In this document: one piece after another, positions 1-8,331 of the stretch
Layout: each line of letters begins with the position of its first letter
Numbering within the stretch: position 1 is the first letter of the stretch
Assembly (NCBI GenBank): GCA_964550935.1
Contig: CAZKBB010000024.1
Location: forward strand, 1-34,723
Origin: JBCBSP01 sp964550935
GTDB lineage: Bacteria; Pseudomonadota; Alphaproteobacteria; Caulobacterales; Maricaulaceae
Reading direction: 5' to 3'
DNA: 34,723 nucleotides
Position numbers and translations under genes: made by a program
The notes under the pieces: model-generated
What the model was told of the DNA's origin: nothing
The model's database searches: none
The model's input: the letters and a program-made list of their open reading frames with translations, nothing else

Positions 1-833
1 GCTACATGATGGCCCAGCAGGGCAAGCGCGTGCTGCTGATCGGCTGCGATCCGAAAAGCGACACGACCAGCCTGCTGTTTGGCGGCAAGTCCTGCCCGAC
101 CATCATCGAAACCTCTTCCAAGAAGAAGCTCGCCGGTGAGGAAGTCAGCATCGAAGATGTCTGCTTCCAGCGTGACGGCGTCTTCGCAATGGAACTGGGC
201 GGACCCGAAGTCGGTCGCGGCTGCGGCGGACGCGGGATCATCCACGGGTTCGAATTGCTCGAAAAGCTGGGCTTTCACGAATGGGGTTTTGATTATGTCC
301 TGCTCGATTTCCTCGGCGATGTGGTGTGCGGCGGGTTCGGCCTGCCGATCGCGCGCGACATGTGCCAGAAGGTGATCGTGGTCGGGTCCAACGACCTGCA
401 ATCGCTCTACGTGGCCAACAATGTCTGCTCGGCGGTGGAGTACTTCCAGCGCCTCGGCGGCAATGTCGGCGTGGCCGGCATGGTCATCAACAAGGATGAC
501 GGCACGGGCGAGGCGCACGCCTTCGCCGAGAAGGTCGGCATTCCCGTCCTCGCCGCGATCCCCGCCGACGACGACATCCGGCGCAAGTCGGCCAATTACG
601 AGATCATCGGCAAGCCGGACTCCGCCTGGGGCCCGCTGTTCGCGGAGCTGGGTCAGAACGTGGCCGACGCCCCGCCGGTCCATCCCACGCCGCTGGATCA
701 GGACGGATTGCTGGGCCTGTTCGATTCCCAGGAGGCCGAAGGCTTCGGCATGGAGCCCGCCACCGCCGCCGACATGGCCGGCAAGAACCATGTCGAGAAA
801 CCCTCCCTTGAAGTGATCTACGACGAGGTGTGA
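1..833 (+). CDS. bchX: Chlorophyllide a reductase iron protein subunit X (5' partial)
   Basis: BchX is the NifH-like, ATP-dependent electron donor of chlorophyllide a oxidoreductase (COR), which reduces ring B on the way to bacteriochlorophyllide a. The open frame enters from the left edge, so the N-terminus including the P-loop is missing. The visible part begins near the segment LIGCDPKSD, followed by the switch region (GCGGRGI, with a cluster cysteine) and LLDFLGDVVCGGFGLP with the second cluster cysteine. These are hallmarks of the BchX/BchL/NifH family, and the adjacent bchY and bchZ identify it as BchX. It stops with TGA seven bases before bchY, so the two are surely co-transcribed. The first in-window ATG at position 6 is internal and not the real start. 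Confidence 0.96.
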   Translation, partial: YMMAQQGKRVLLIGCDPKSDTTSLLFGGKSCPTIIETSSKKKLAGEEVSIEDVCFQRDGVFAMELGGPEVGRGCGGRGIIHGFELLEKLGFHEWGFDYVLLDFLGDVVCGGFGLPIARDMCQKVIVVGSNDLQSLYVANNVCSAVEYFQRLGGNVGVAGMVINKDDGTGEAHAFAEKVGIPVLAAIPADDDIRRKSANYEIIGKPDSAWGPLFAELGQNVADAPPVHPTPLDQDGLLGLFDSQEAEGFGMEPATAADMAGKNHVEKPSLEVIYDEV

Positions 834-840
834 CGCGCTG

Positions 841-2508
841 ATGGCTGACCGGACCCGTAATCTCATCAATACCCGCGCGAGCGGCGAAACGAAGGGCGAA
901 GTGCGCTACGACGACGCCGGCGACACCGCTCTCAACAACACCGAAGCCGCGCCCGCGCCGGCCGATCTGGCGACCGAAACCGCTACGCCGGCCGCGGTCC
1001 CGATCAAGGCCGACGCCGGCGACGGGGCGGGGTGTCACGCCGGGGCCGAGAAGATGAAGGCCCAGGCCGAGGCCGCGGGCAACAAGGAGCTTCTGGAGAA
1101 GTTCGAGGCGGACTATCCCATGGGTCCGCACGATCAGCCCCAATCCATGTGCCCGGCCTTCGGCTCACTGCGCGTGGGGCTGCGCATGAAGCGCACCGCG
1201 ACGATCCTGTCCGGCTCGGCCTGCTGCGTGTACGGGCTGACCTTCACCTCGCACTTCTACGGCGCGCGCCGCACGGTCGGCTATGTGCCGTTCAACTCCG
1301 AGACCCTGGTCACCGGCAAGCTGTTCGAGGACATCCGCGACGCGGTCTACGACATCGCCGATCCGGACCAATACGATGCGGTGGTCATCACCAATCTGTG
1401 CGTGCCGACCGCGTCGGGCGTACCGCTGCGCCTTCTGCCCAAAGAGATCAACGGCGTGCGCATCATCGGCATCGACGTGCCGGGCTTCGGCGTGCCGACC
1501 CACGCCGAGGCCAAGGACGTGCTGGCCGGCGCCATGCTCAACTATGCGCGCACCGAGGCCGAGCTCGGGCCCGTCCAGGCGCCCGACCGCCCCCGCGACG
1601 AGCGCCCGGCGGTGACGCTGCTCGGCGAGATGTTCCCCGCCGACCCGGTCGTCATCGGCCGACTGCTCGAGCCCATGGGCCTGGCCGCCGGACCGGTCGT
1701 GCCCACGCGCGAATGGCGCGAGCTTTACGCTGCGCTGGACAGCCCGGTCGTGGGCGCGATCCACCCCTTCTACACCGCCGCGATCCGCGAGTTTCAGGCG
1801 GCCGGACGCGAGGTTGTGGGCTCAGCGCCCGTCGGCCGCGACGGCACGGCTGAATGGCTTGAGGCGATTGGAACCGCCGCCAACGTGGCGCGCAAGGATG
1901 TCGACGCGGCCAAGCAGGCGGTGCTGCCGGCCATCGAGGCCGCGCTTAAAACCAAGCCGATCGAGGGGCGCATCACGCTGTCGGGCTATGAAGGCTCGGA
2001 ACTGATCGTGGCCCGGCTTCTGATCGAGAGCGGGGCGGACGTGCGCTATGTCGGCACGGCCTGCCCGAAGACGCCCTGGTCGGCGGCCGATCGCGAATGG
2101 CTGGAGTCGCGCGGCGTCCAGGTGCGCTTCCGCGCCTCTCTGGAGCAGGATCTCGAAGCCTATCACGAGTTCAAGCCCGATCTGGCCATCGGCACCACGC
2201 CGGTCGTCCAGAAGGTCAAGGAAGCCTCCGTTCCAGCGCTTTACTTCACCAACCTGATCTCTGCGCGCCCCCTTATGGGCCCGGCCGGGGCGGGCTCGCT
2301 CGCCGAGGTCGTCAACGCGGCCATGGCCTCTAAGGGTCGCTTCGAACAGATGCACGGCTTCTTCGAAGGCGTGGGGACCGGCCACACGGCCGGGGTGTGG
2401 GAGGATACGCCCGAAGACGTGCGGACCTTCCGCATGAAGGAGCGCCGCAAGCGGATGACCGCCGAGCAGGCGCGCGAAAAAGCGATCGAGGCGCCGACAG
2501 GATGCTAG
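841..2508 (+). CDS. bchY: Chlorophyllide a reductase subunit Y
   Basis: BchY is one half of the catalytic BchYZ component of COR (NifD/NifK-like) and helps bind the [4Fe-4S] cluster and chlorophyllide a. The product is 555 aa, somewhat longer than most BchY. The extra length is an Ala/Pro/Thr-rich stretch at about residues 35-70, before the conserved core that begins near PMGPHDQPQSMCPAFGSLRVG. Conserved cysteines appear in MCPAFG, SACCVYG and TNLCVPT. The ATG lies 7 nt after the bchX stop. The stop codon is embedded in the start of bchZ (ATGCTAG), which implies translational coupling. Family assignment is firm; the linker's role is unknown. Confidence 0.97.
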   Translation: MADRTRNLINTRASGETKGEVRYDDAGDTALNNTEAAPAPADLATETATPAAVPIKADAGDGAGCHAGAEKMKAQAEAAGNKELLEKFEADYPMGPHDQPQSMCPAFGSLRVGLRMKRTATILSGSACCVYGLTFTSHFYGARRTVGYVPFNSETLVTGKLFEDIRDAVYDIADPDQYDAVVITNLCVPTASGVPLRLLPKEINGVRIIGIDVPGFGVPTHAEAKDVLAGAMLNYARTEAELGPVQAPDRPRDERPAVTLLGEMFPADPVVIGRLLEPMGLAAGPVVPTREWRELYAALDSPVVGAIHPFYTAAIREFQAAGREVVGSAPVGRDGTAEWLEAIGTAANVARKDVDAAKQAVLPAIEAALKTKPIEGRITLSGYEGSELIVARLLIESGADVRYVGTACPKTPWSAADREWLESRGVQVRFRASLEQDLEAYHEFKPDLAIGTTPVVQKVKEASVPALYFTNLISARPLMGPAGAGSLAEVVNAAMASKGRFEQMHGFFEGVGTGHTAGVWEDTPEDVRTFRMKERRKRMTAEQAREKAIEAPTGC

Positions 2509-3956
2509 TGCTCGACCACGACAGAGCCGGAGGCTATTGGGGCTCGGTCTACGTGTTCGCCGCGATCAAGGGATTGCAGGTGATCATCGACGGACCGGTG
2601 GGCTGTGAGAATCTGCCCGTCACCTCGGTGCTGCACTACACCGACGCCCTGCCCCCGCATGAACTGCCGATCGTGGTGACCGGCCTGTCCGAGACCGAGA
2701 TGGGCGAAGGCACCGAAGAGGCGATGAAGCGCGCCCACGAGGTGCTCGAACCGGACCTGCCCGCGGTGGTGGTCACCGGCTCCATCGCGGAGATGATCGG
2801 CGGCGGGGTGACGCCAGAGGGGCTGAACATCCACCGCTTCCTGCCGCGCACTATCGACGAGGACCAGTGGCAGAGCGCGGACCGCGCGCTGTTGTGGCTG
2901 TGGACCGAGTACGGCGCCAAGCACGGCAAGCGGCCCAAGCCCAAGCGGCGCAAAGAGGGCGACAAGCCGCGCGTGAATATCATCGGCCCCGCCTACGGCA
3001 TGTTCAACATGCCCTCGGACCTGGCCGAGATCCGACGCCTGGTCGAAGGCCTCGGCGCTGAAGTGAACATGGTGATGCCGCTCGGCAGCCACCTGGCGAA
3101 CGTGCCGCGCCTGGTCGACGCCGACGTGAACATCTGCATGTACCGCGAATACGGCAGGCTTCTGTGCGAGGCGATGGACCTGCCCTATCTGCAGGCGCCG
3201 ATCGGGCTGCATTCAACGACCAAGTTCCTCAACGCGCTCGCCGAGCTGCTCGAGCTTGACGCGGAAGCCTTCATCGAGCGCGAAAAGCACACCACGATCA
3301 AACCCTTGTGGGATCTGTGGCGCTCGGTCACGCAGGATTTCTTCGGCACGGCCAATTTCGGCGTGGTGGCGAACGAGACCTATGCGCGGGGCCTGCGCAA
3401 CTTCCTTGAGGAGGAGATGGGCCTGCCCTGCGCCTTCGCCTTCGCCCGGCGCGCCGGCGCGAAGCCGGACAACGCTGCGGTGCGCCAGGCGATCCAGGAC
3501 ACCCCGCCCTTCCTTTTGTTCGGCAGCTTCAACGAGCGCATGTATCTGGCCGAGACCGGGGCGCGATCGCAATACATCCCCGCCTCCTTCCCCGGCGCGG
3601 TGATCCGGCGTCACACCGGCACGCCTTTCATGGGCTACGCCGGGGCGACGTATATCGTTCAGGAAACCTGCAACGCGCTGTTCGACGCGCTCTTCCATAT
3701 CCTGCCGCTGGGCACCGATATGGATCGCGCGCCGGCCACGCCGGCGCGGCTCGATCGCGAACTGGCCTGGGACGGCGAGGCGCGCGACGCGCTCGACGCC
3801 CTGGTGGAGCGCCAACCCATCCTGACCCGCATCTCCGCGGCCAAGCGCCTGCGCGACGCCGCCGAAGCGCGCGCCCGGTCCGCCGGCGCGGAGCGCGTCT
3901 CAGTCGCGCATGTGCGCGAGTCCGAACACGCCATGCTGGAAAGGGCCGGGGCATGA
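2502..3956 (+). CDS. bchZ: Chlorophyllide a reductase subunit Z
   Basis: BchZ is the second catalytic subunit of COR, pairing with BchY to reduce the C7-C8 bond of chlorophyllide a. The 484-aa product starts MLVLDHDRAGGYWGSVYVF and carries the conserved GPVGCENLPVTSVLHYTDALP segment with a cluster cysteine, then VVTGLSETEMGEGTEEA. The frame is open further upstream to 2397, but the ATG at 2502 overlaps the bchY stop and gives the family N-terminus, so I chose it. The C-terminus (SVAHVRESEHAMLERAGA) is typical of the domain shared with BchB and BchH neighbours. It is followed by a 123-bp gap and then pufB, the usual bch-to-puf junction but without pufQ. Confidence 0.97.
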   Translation: MLVLDHDRAGGYWGSVYVFAAIKGLQVIIDGPVGCENLPVTSVLHYTDALPPHELPIVVTGLSETEMGEGTEEAMKRAHEVLEPDLPAVVVTGSIAEMIGGGVTPEGLNIHRFLPRTIDEDQWQSADRALLWLWTEYGAKHGKRPKPKRRKEGDKPRVNIIGPAYGMFNMPSDLAEIRRLVEGLGAEVNMVMPLGSHLANVPRLVDADVNICMYREYGRLLCEAMDLPYLQAPIGLHSTTKFLNALAELLELDAEAFIEREKHTTIKPLWDLWRSVTQDFFGTANFGVVANETYARGLRNFLEEEMGLPCAFAFARRAGAKPDNAAVRQAIQDTPPFLLFGSFNERMYLAETGARSQYIPASFPGAVIRRHTGTPFMGYAGATYIVQETCNALFDALFHILPLGTDMDRAPATPARLDRELAWDGEARDALDALVERQPILTRISAAKRLRDAAEARARSAGAERVSVAHVRESEHAMLERAGA

Positions 3957-3965
3957 CCCGGCCGG

Positions 3966-4007
3966 TTTCCCGCCCGTCTTTCCTTCTCGGCTTCGCCGGG
4001 TGGGAAA
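3966..4007 (+). other. Inverted repeat in the bchZ-pufB gap
   Basis: TTTCCCGCCC at 3966-3975 can pair with GGGTGGGAAA at 3998-4007 (ten pairs, one of them G-T), enclosing a 22-nt loop. No run of T follows, so it is not a standard intrinsic terminator. It sits about 70 nt before pufB and could be an mRNA stability or processing element separating bchXYZ from the highly expressed puf message. The rest of 3957-4079 holds no pufQ-like reading frame; a GGAGG at 4067-4073 serves pufB. Confidence 0.45.
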
Positions 4008-4079
4008 GCAGCCGAGGCGTCTCGCGCCCCGGTTTCACCCGTTGCGGTACGGCCGCGGCGTTTTCTGGAGGAACATCTG

Positions 4080-4229
4080 ATGGATGACAACCGAACTTCC
4101 TTGTCCGGTCTCTCGGACAATGAAGCCAAGGAGTTCCACAAGATCTTCGTCGGCAACTTCATCGGCTTCACGGCCATCGCTATCGTCGCACACATCCTTG
4201 TGTGGCTATGGCGGCCGTGGCTCGGATAG
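4080..4229 (+). CDS. pufB: Light-harvesting 1 (core antenna) beta subunit
   Basis: PufB is the beta polypeptide of the LH1 ring around the reaction centre in the intracytoplasmic or inner membrane. The 49-aa product starts MDDNRTSLSGLSDNEAKEFH. It has an acidic N-terminal part, the conserved H20, one transmembrane helix (about 23-43), the bacteriochlorophyll-ligating H38 and the aromatic end WLWRPWLG. Both histidines and the spacing of 18 match LH1 beta chains. The start is fixed by a GGAGG Shine-Dalgarno motif about 7 nt upstream. pufA follows after 14 nt. It is too short for many gene finders, but the family match is clear. Confidence 0.97.
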   Translation: MDDNRTSLSGLSDNEAKEFHKIFVGNFIGFTAIAIVAHILVWLWRPWLG

Positions 4230-4243
4230 AGGAGACAAAGACC

Positions 4244-4429
4244 ATGTGGAGAGTTTGGCTTCTTTTCGACCCGCGCAGGATGCTTATCGCCCTGTTCGGA
4301 TTTCTGTTCGTGCTGGCTCTATTGATCCATTTCATCCTGCTCTCTAGCGACAGGTATAACTGGATTGACGGGGCGGCTGGCGGCGGGGCGGCCACCGCCT
4401 CGATCGCCACTGAACCGGCGCAAGTCTGA
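4244..4429 (+). CDS. pufA: Light-harvesting 1 (core antenna) alpha subunit
   Basis: PufA is the alpha polypeptide of LH1, pairing with PufB and holding bacteriochlorophyll a. The 61-aa product begins MWRVWLLFDPRRMLIALFGF, the typical LH1 alpha N-terminus. It has one transmembrane helix (about 13-34), the magnesium ligand H29, and W40 in the segment SSDRYNW, which usually hydrogen-bonds the pigment. The C-terminal tail is rich in Gly, Ala and Thr (about residues 43-61). The start ATG is preceded by GGAGA (4230-4234). After the stop come two strong hairpins before pufL, as in puf operons where they raise the LH1:RC transcript ratio. Confidence 0.97.
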   Translation: MWRVWLLFDPRRMLIALFGFLFVLALLIHFILLSSDRYNWIDGAAGGGAATASIATEPAQV

Positions 4430-4447
4430 CGGCGGTCCGGCGCTTGG

Positions 4448-4468
4448 CGCCGCTCGTGACGAGCGGCG
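4448..4468 (+). other. pufA-pufL intercistronic hairpin 1
   Basis: Perfect 9-bp inverted repeat: CGCCGCTCG (4448-4456), loop TGA, CGAGCGGCG (4460-4468). It begins 18 nt after the pufA stop. By analogy with Rhodobacter puf mRNA, such a structure would block 3' exonucleases and stabilise the pufBA segment. No T-tract follows, so it is not expected to terminate transcription fully. Confidence 0.75.
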
Positions 4469-4514
4469 GCGAGCCCGGGCTACGGTTCAGTCAACCTTAC
4501 CCGCCGAGCAGCGG

Positions 4515-4538
4515 CGCCGAGCGCGAGAGCGCTTGGCG
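4515..4538 (+). other. pufA-pufL intercistronic hairpin 2 with GNRA loop
   Basis: A second ten-pair stem: CGCCGAGCGC (4515-4524) pairs with GCGCTTGGCG (4529-4538), one pair being G-T. It is closed by the loop GAGA, which fits the GNRA class of very stable tetraloops. It lies 32 nt before pufL. With hairpin 1 it forms a tandem barrier in the 141-nt pufA-pufL gap. Confidence 0.7.
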
Positions 4539-4570
4539 TCGCCCGGCCGGCTCATCGGAGAGTTCGTGCG

Positions 4571-5392
4571 ATGGCACTGTTGAGTTTTGAGCGCAAATAC
4601 CGGGTGCGCGGCGGTACGCTGATCGGCGGCGACCTGTTCGATTTCTGGGTCGGTCCGTTCTATGTCGGCTTTTTCGGCGTCACGACCCTGTTCTTCGCCG
4701 CCCTCGGGACGGCCTTGATCTTCTTCGCCGCCTCGCTCGGCGACACCTGGAACCCCTGGCTGATCGACATTCAGCCGCCCCCGATCGAATACGGCCTCGG
4801 CCTTGCGCCGATGCGCGAAGGCGGGCTCTGGCAGATCATCACGATCTGTGCGCTGGGCGCCTTCATCTCGTGGGCCCTGCGCGAGGTGGAGATCTGCCGC
4901 AAGCTGGGCATGGGCTATCACGTGCCCTTCGCCTTCGGCGTGGCCATCTTCGCCTTCGTCACGTTGAACGTGTTCCGACCGATGCTTCTGGGCGCGTGGG
5001 GCGAGGCCTTCCCTTACGGCATCATGAGCCACCTGGATTGGGTCTCGAACGTCGGCTACGCGTACGTGAACTTCCACTACAACCCAGCCCACATGATCGC
5101 GGTGAGCTTCTTCTTCGTGACCACGTTCGCGCTCGCGCTGCACGGCGGCCTGGTGCTGTCGGCGACCAACCCGGGCAAGACCAACACCGTGAAGACGCCC
5201 GATCACGAAGACACCTTCTTCCGCGACTTCATCGGCTACTCGATCGGCCCGCTCGGCATTCACCGGCTGGGTCTGTTCCTGGCCTTGTCGTCGGGTTTCT
5301 GGAGCGCGGTGTGCATCATCATCTCGGGCCCGTGGATCCGGTCGTGGCCTGACTGGTGGAACTGGTGGCGCGAGCTGCCGATCTGGAGCTGA
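4571..5392 (+). CDS. pufL: Photosynthetic reaction centre L subunit
   Basis: PufL is the L chain of the type-II reaction centre and holds half of the special pair and the active electron-transfer branch. The 273-aa protein has five transmembrane helices and all expected ligands (numbering with Met): H154 and H174 for bacteriochlorophylls, H191 and H231 for the non-haem iron, and H169 in FHYNPAH near the special pair. E213 and D214 in DHEDTFFRD are the proton-path residues to quinone B. The N-terminus MALLSFERKYRVRGGTLIGG is typical. It follows two hairpins after pufA and is ten bases ahead of pufM. No key residue is missing. Confidence 0.98.
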   Translation: MALLSFERKYRVRGGTLIGGDLFDFWVGPFYVGFFGVTTLFFAALGTALIFFAASLGDTWNPWLIDIQPPPIEYGLGLAPMREGGLWQIITICALGAFISWALREVEICRKLGMGYHVPFAFGVAIFAFVTLNVFRPMLLGAWGEAFPYGIMSHLDWVSNVGYAYVNFHYNPAHMIAVSFFFVTTFALALHGGLVLSATNPGKTNTVKTPDHEDTFFRDFIGYSIGPLGIHRLGLFLALSSGFWSAVCIIISGPWIRSWPDWWNWWRELPIWS

Positions 5393-5402
5393 GGAACCCC
5401 CA

Positions 5403-6332
5403 ATGGCGACGTATCAAAACATCTTCACCCAGGTTCAGGTCCGCGGACCGGTCGAAACCGGCGTTCCCCTGCCCGGCGGCGACGAGACCCGCACCGGCAA
5501 AGGCGGGTTCAACCACCTGATCGGGCGCATCGGCAACGCGCAGATCGGCCCGATCTATCTCGGCTTCACCGGGGTGCTGTCGCTCTTGTGCGGCTTCATC
5601 GCGATCGAGATCATCGGCCTGAACATGCTGGCCTCTGTGGACTGGAACCCGCTGGCCTTCATGCGCGAGTTCTTCTGGCTGTCTCTCGACCCGCCGGCGC
5701 CGGAATACGGCTTCAGCCTGTTCGTGCCGCTGCAGGAAGGCGGCTGGTTCATCTTGGCCGGCTTCTTCCTGACGACCTCCGTCATCTTGTGGTGGATCCG
5801 CACCTATCGCCGCGCGATCCAGCTGGGCATGGGCACCCATGTGGCCTGGGCCTTCGGCTCGGCGATCTGGCTCTTCCTGGTTCTGGGCTTCATCCGCCCG
5901 CTGCTGATGGGCAGCTGGTCGGAGGCGGTACCCTACGGGATCTTCCCGCACCTGGACTGGACCAACAATTTCTCGCTGATCTACGGCAACCTTTTCTACA
6001 ACCCGTTCCACATGCTCTCGATCGCCTTCCTGTACGGCTCGGCCCTGCTGTTCGCCATGCACGCCGGGACGATCCTGGCGGTCGGGCGTTACGGCGGGGA
6101 CCGCGAGATCGAGCAGATCACCGACCGCGGCACGGCCAGCGAGCGCGCCGCGCTGTTCTGGCGCTGGACCATGGGCTTCAACGCCAGCATGGAGTCGATC
6201 CACCGCTGGGCCTGGTGGTTCGCCGTCCTGACCACGCTGACCGGCGGGATCGGCATCCTGATCACCGGCACCCTGGTCGACAACTGGGTGATCTGGGCCA
6301 GCGAGAACGGCATCGCCCAGCCGCTGGACTAA
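5403..6332 (+). CDS. pufM: Photosynthetic reaction centre M subunit
   Basis: PufM is the M chain of the reaction centre. The 309-aa protein starts MATYQNIFTQVQVRGP and has five transmembrane helices. Ligands are in place: H183 and H203 for bacteriochlorophylls, and H220, E235 and H267 for the non-haem iron. The tyrosine equivalent to M-Tyr210 is Y211 in IAFLYGSALLF, and the quinone-stacking tryptophan is in LFWRWTMGFNA. GGAAC lies a few bases upstream of the ATG. The gene is the last of the puf operon: a terminator starts 56 nt after the stop, so the tetrahaem cytochrome gene pufC is absent from its usual place. Confidence 0.98.
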   Translation: MATYQNIFTQVQVRGPVETGVPLPGGDETRTGKGGFNHLIGRIGNAQIGPIYLGFTGVLSLLCGFIAIEIIGLNMLASVDWNPLAFMREFFWLSLDPPAPEYGFSLFVPLQEGGWFILAGFFLTTSVILWWIRTYRRAIQLGMGTHVAWAFGSAIWLFLVLGFIRPLLMGSWSEAVPYGIFPHLDWTNNFSLIYGNLFYNPFHMLSIAFLYGSALLFAMHAGTILAVGRYGGDREIEQITDRGTASERAALFWRWTMGFNASMESIHRWAWWFAVLTTLTGGIGILITGTLVDNWVIWASENGIAQPLD

Positions 6333-6387
6333 CCGGCGACGGACCTCGAATACCGGCGGGTCCCGCCTCCCGTAGACCCGTCATTGA

Positions 6388-6422
6388 CGCCCGGAGACCT
6401 TGCGGTCTCCGGGCGCTTTTTT
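6388..6422 (+). terminator. Intrinsic terminator of the puf operon
   Basis: A perfect 12-bp stem, CGCCCGGAGACC (6388-6399) and GGTCTCCGGGCG (6404-6415), with loop TTGC, is followed by C and six T (6417-6422). This is a textbook rho-independent terminator for plus-strand transcription, 55 nt after pufM. It separates puf from the convergent minus-strand operon that ends with idi. The remaining 155 bases to idi show nothing I can name. Confidence 0.93.
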
Positions 6423-6577
6423 ATGTCCGGGATGGGGAAAGAGGGGGGACGCGCGCTCACACGTCGACCAGGGCGGCCGACGCGACTCAGACCGGCTCGA
6501 CCAGCCGGCCTTCGCGCGTCGTTTGAGGAGGGGTGGGCGACGGCGCCGCTCAGTGCGCCGGCGTCAGCCGCCAGCCT

Positions 6578-7114
6578 TCAGGCGGCCAGGCCCAGGCGCT
6601 CCCGGCGGTCCAGATAGATCCTCAGCCAGGGCGCGAAGGCGTACGGGGATCGCGCGACCTCCTCGATCAGGTCGGGCAGGCGACTCCAGCGCACTTCGCT
6701 CACCTCGGCCGGGTTCGGCGACACGGTCAAGCTGGCGGAATCGGCCGTCGCCCTGAACAGGCGCACGCGCTCGTGTTCGATCAGCCCGTCGCCGACCTCG
6801 GCGCGATAGGTGGTCTGGCCGAACTCGCTCAACGCCAGATCCACGCCCAGCTCCTCGCCGAGGCGCCGTCGCGCGCTTGCCTCAGGGGCCTCGCTCCAGT
6901 CTGGATGGGTGCAGCATGCGTTCGCCCACAGCCCGCCGCAGTGATACTTCGCCGCGGCGCGGCGCTGTAAGAGCATCGCCTCGCCGTCGAAGACGAAGAC
7001 CGAGACCGCGTCGTGCAGAAGCCCGCGCCTGTGCGCCTCCAGCTTGCCAACGGGAAAGCGCCGCCCGCGCGCGTCGATGGCGCAGATGGTGCGGTCGTCG
7101 GCGCCGGGCGTCAC
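6578..7114 (-). CDS. idi: Isopentenyl-diphosphate delta-isomerase (type I)
   Basis: Idi interconverts isopentenyl and dimethylallyl diphosphate, supplying isoprenoids for the bacteriochlorophyll tail, carotenoids and quinones. It is a Nudix-fold type I enzyme. Visible motifs are KYHCGGLWANACCTHP (active-site Cys region and metal-binding His) and ARRRLGEELG (Nudix box). Two starts compete. ATG at 7153 gives 191 aa. GTG at 7114 overlaps the hemA stop as GTGA and gives 178 aa, closer to the family's usual length, with the conserved GKLEAHR segment near residue 23. I prefer the GTG. As the last gene of the 15-gene minus-strand convoy it sits in an unusual place; in Rhodobacter idi follows bchP. 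Confidence 0.94.
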   Translation of the reverse strand: MTPGADDRTICAIDARGRRFPVGKLEAHRRGLLHDAVSVFVFDGEAMLLQRRAAAKYHCGGLWANACCTHPDWSEAPEASARRRLGEELGVDLALSEFGQTTYRAEVGDGLIEHERVRLFRATADSASLTVSPNPAEVSEVRWSRLPDLIEEVARSPYAFAPWLRIYLDRRERLGLAA

Positions 7115-8331
7115 GCCACGTTGCAGATCCGGTTCAGCGCGCATTGCGACCATATCTCAGACAGGGCCGTGACCAGGCGATTGATGTCCTCATCGCCGTG
7201 CACCGGCGAAGGCGTGATCCGCAGGCGCTCGGTCCCCTTGGGCACGGTGGGATAGTTGATGGGCTGCACGTAGATGCCGTGCTCGTCCATGAGCCAGTCG
7301 CTGATGCGCTTGCACTTGACCGGATCGCCGACCATGACCGGCACGATGTGGCTGGGATTGTCCAGCGTCGGGATGCCGATCTCGTCCAGGCGCGCGCGCA
7401 CGCGCTGCACGTTGCGGCGCTGGCGCAGGCGCTCGATCTCGCTGACCTTGAGATGGCGCACCGCAGCCAGGCCGCCGGCGGCGACGGCCGGGGGCAGCGC
7501 GGTGGTGAAGATGAAGCCTGAGGCGAACGAGCGGATGAAGTCGCACAGCGCTTCCGACGCGGCGATATAGCCGCCGAGCACGCCATAGGCCTTGCCCAGC
7601 GTGCCCTCGATCACGGTCAGCCGGTCCATCAGGCCTTCGCGCTCGGCCACCCCGCCCCCGCGCGGGCCGTACAGTCCCACCGCGTGGACCTCGTCGAGAT
7701 AGGTCATCGCGCCGTGCTTCTCAGCGACGTCGCAGATTTCCGCGATCGGGGCGATGTCGCCGTCCATGGAGTAGACCGACTCAAACGCGACCAGCTTGGG
7801 CGCGTCCGGATCCAGGCTTGAGAGCCGGCGGTCGAGGTCTTCGGGATCGTTGTGGGCGAAGACATGCTTTTCCGCACGCGAATGGCGGATGCCCTCGATC
7901 ATGGAGGCGTGGTTCAACGCGTCGGACAGGACGATGCAGCCGGGAATGCGCGCGGCCAGCGTGCTCAGCGCGGCCCAGTTGGACACATAGCCGGAGGTGA
8001 ACAGAAGCGCGGCCTCCTTGGCGTGAAGGTCGGCGAGCTCCTGCTCGAGCAGCACGTGATAGTGGTTCGTCCCTGAGATGTTGCGCGTGCCCCCGGCCCC
8101 GGCGCCGCAGCGGTCGAGCGCGTCGTGCATCGCCTCGAGCACCACCGGGTGCTGGCCCATGCCCAGATAGTCGTTGGAGCACCAGACCGACACCTCGCTC
8201 TTGGCGCCGTCGGCGTGACGCGTCGCGGCCGGGAAGGACCCTTTGCGCCGCTCGATATCGGCGAAAACCCGGTAATTGCCCTCGGCTTTAAGCGCTGCGA
8301 GCCGGTCTTCGAAGAAAGCCTCGAAGTTCAT
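7111..8331 (-). CDS. hemA: 5-aminolevulinate synthase
   Basis: HemA condenses glycine and succinyl-CoA to 5-aminolevulinate, the first step of tetrapyrrole synthesis by the Shemin route used in alphaproteobacteria. It is a PLP enzyme of fold type I, 406 aa, the normal length. Visible features are MNFEAFFEDRLAALKAEGNYR at the start, the glycine-rich GAGAGGTRNISGT segment, H142 in LNHASMIEG, D213 and H216 in YLDEVHAVG, and the PLP lysine K247 in EGTLGKAYG. Its ATG overlaps the puhE stop (ATGA) and its stop overlaps the likely GTG start of idi. Placement in the puh operon links precursor supply to pigment-protein assembly. A second, housekeeping hemA elsewhere is possible. Confidence 0.97.
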   Translation of the reverse strand: MNFEAFFEDRLAALKAEGNYRVFADIERRKGSFPAATRHADGAKSEVSVWCSNDYLGMGQHPVVLEAMHDALDRCGAGAGGTRNISGTNHYHVLLEQELADLHAKEAALLFTSGYVSNWAALSTLAARIPGCIVLSDALNHASMIEGIRHSRAEKHVFAHNDPEDLDRRLSSLDPDAPKLVAFESVYSMDGDIAPIAEICDVAEKHGAMTYLDEVHAVGLYGPRGGGVAEREGLMDRLTVIEGTLGKAYGVLGGYIAASEALCDFIRSFASGFIFTTALPPAVAAGGLAAVRHLKVSEIERLRQRRNVQRVRARLDEIGIPTLDNPSHIVPVMVGDPVKCKRISDWLMDEHGIYVQPINYPTVPKGTERLRITPSPVHGDEDINRLVTALSEIWSQCALNRICNVA

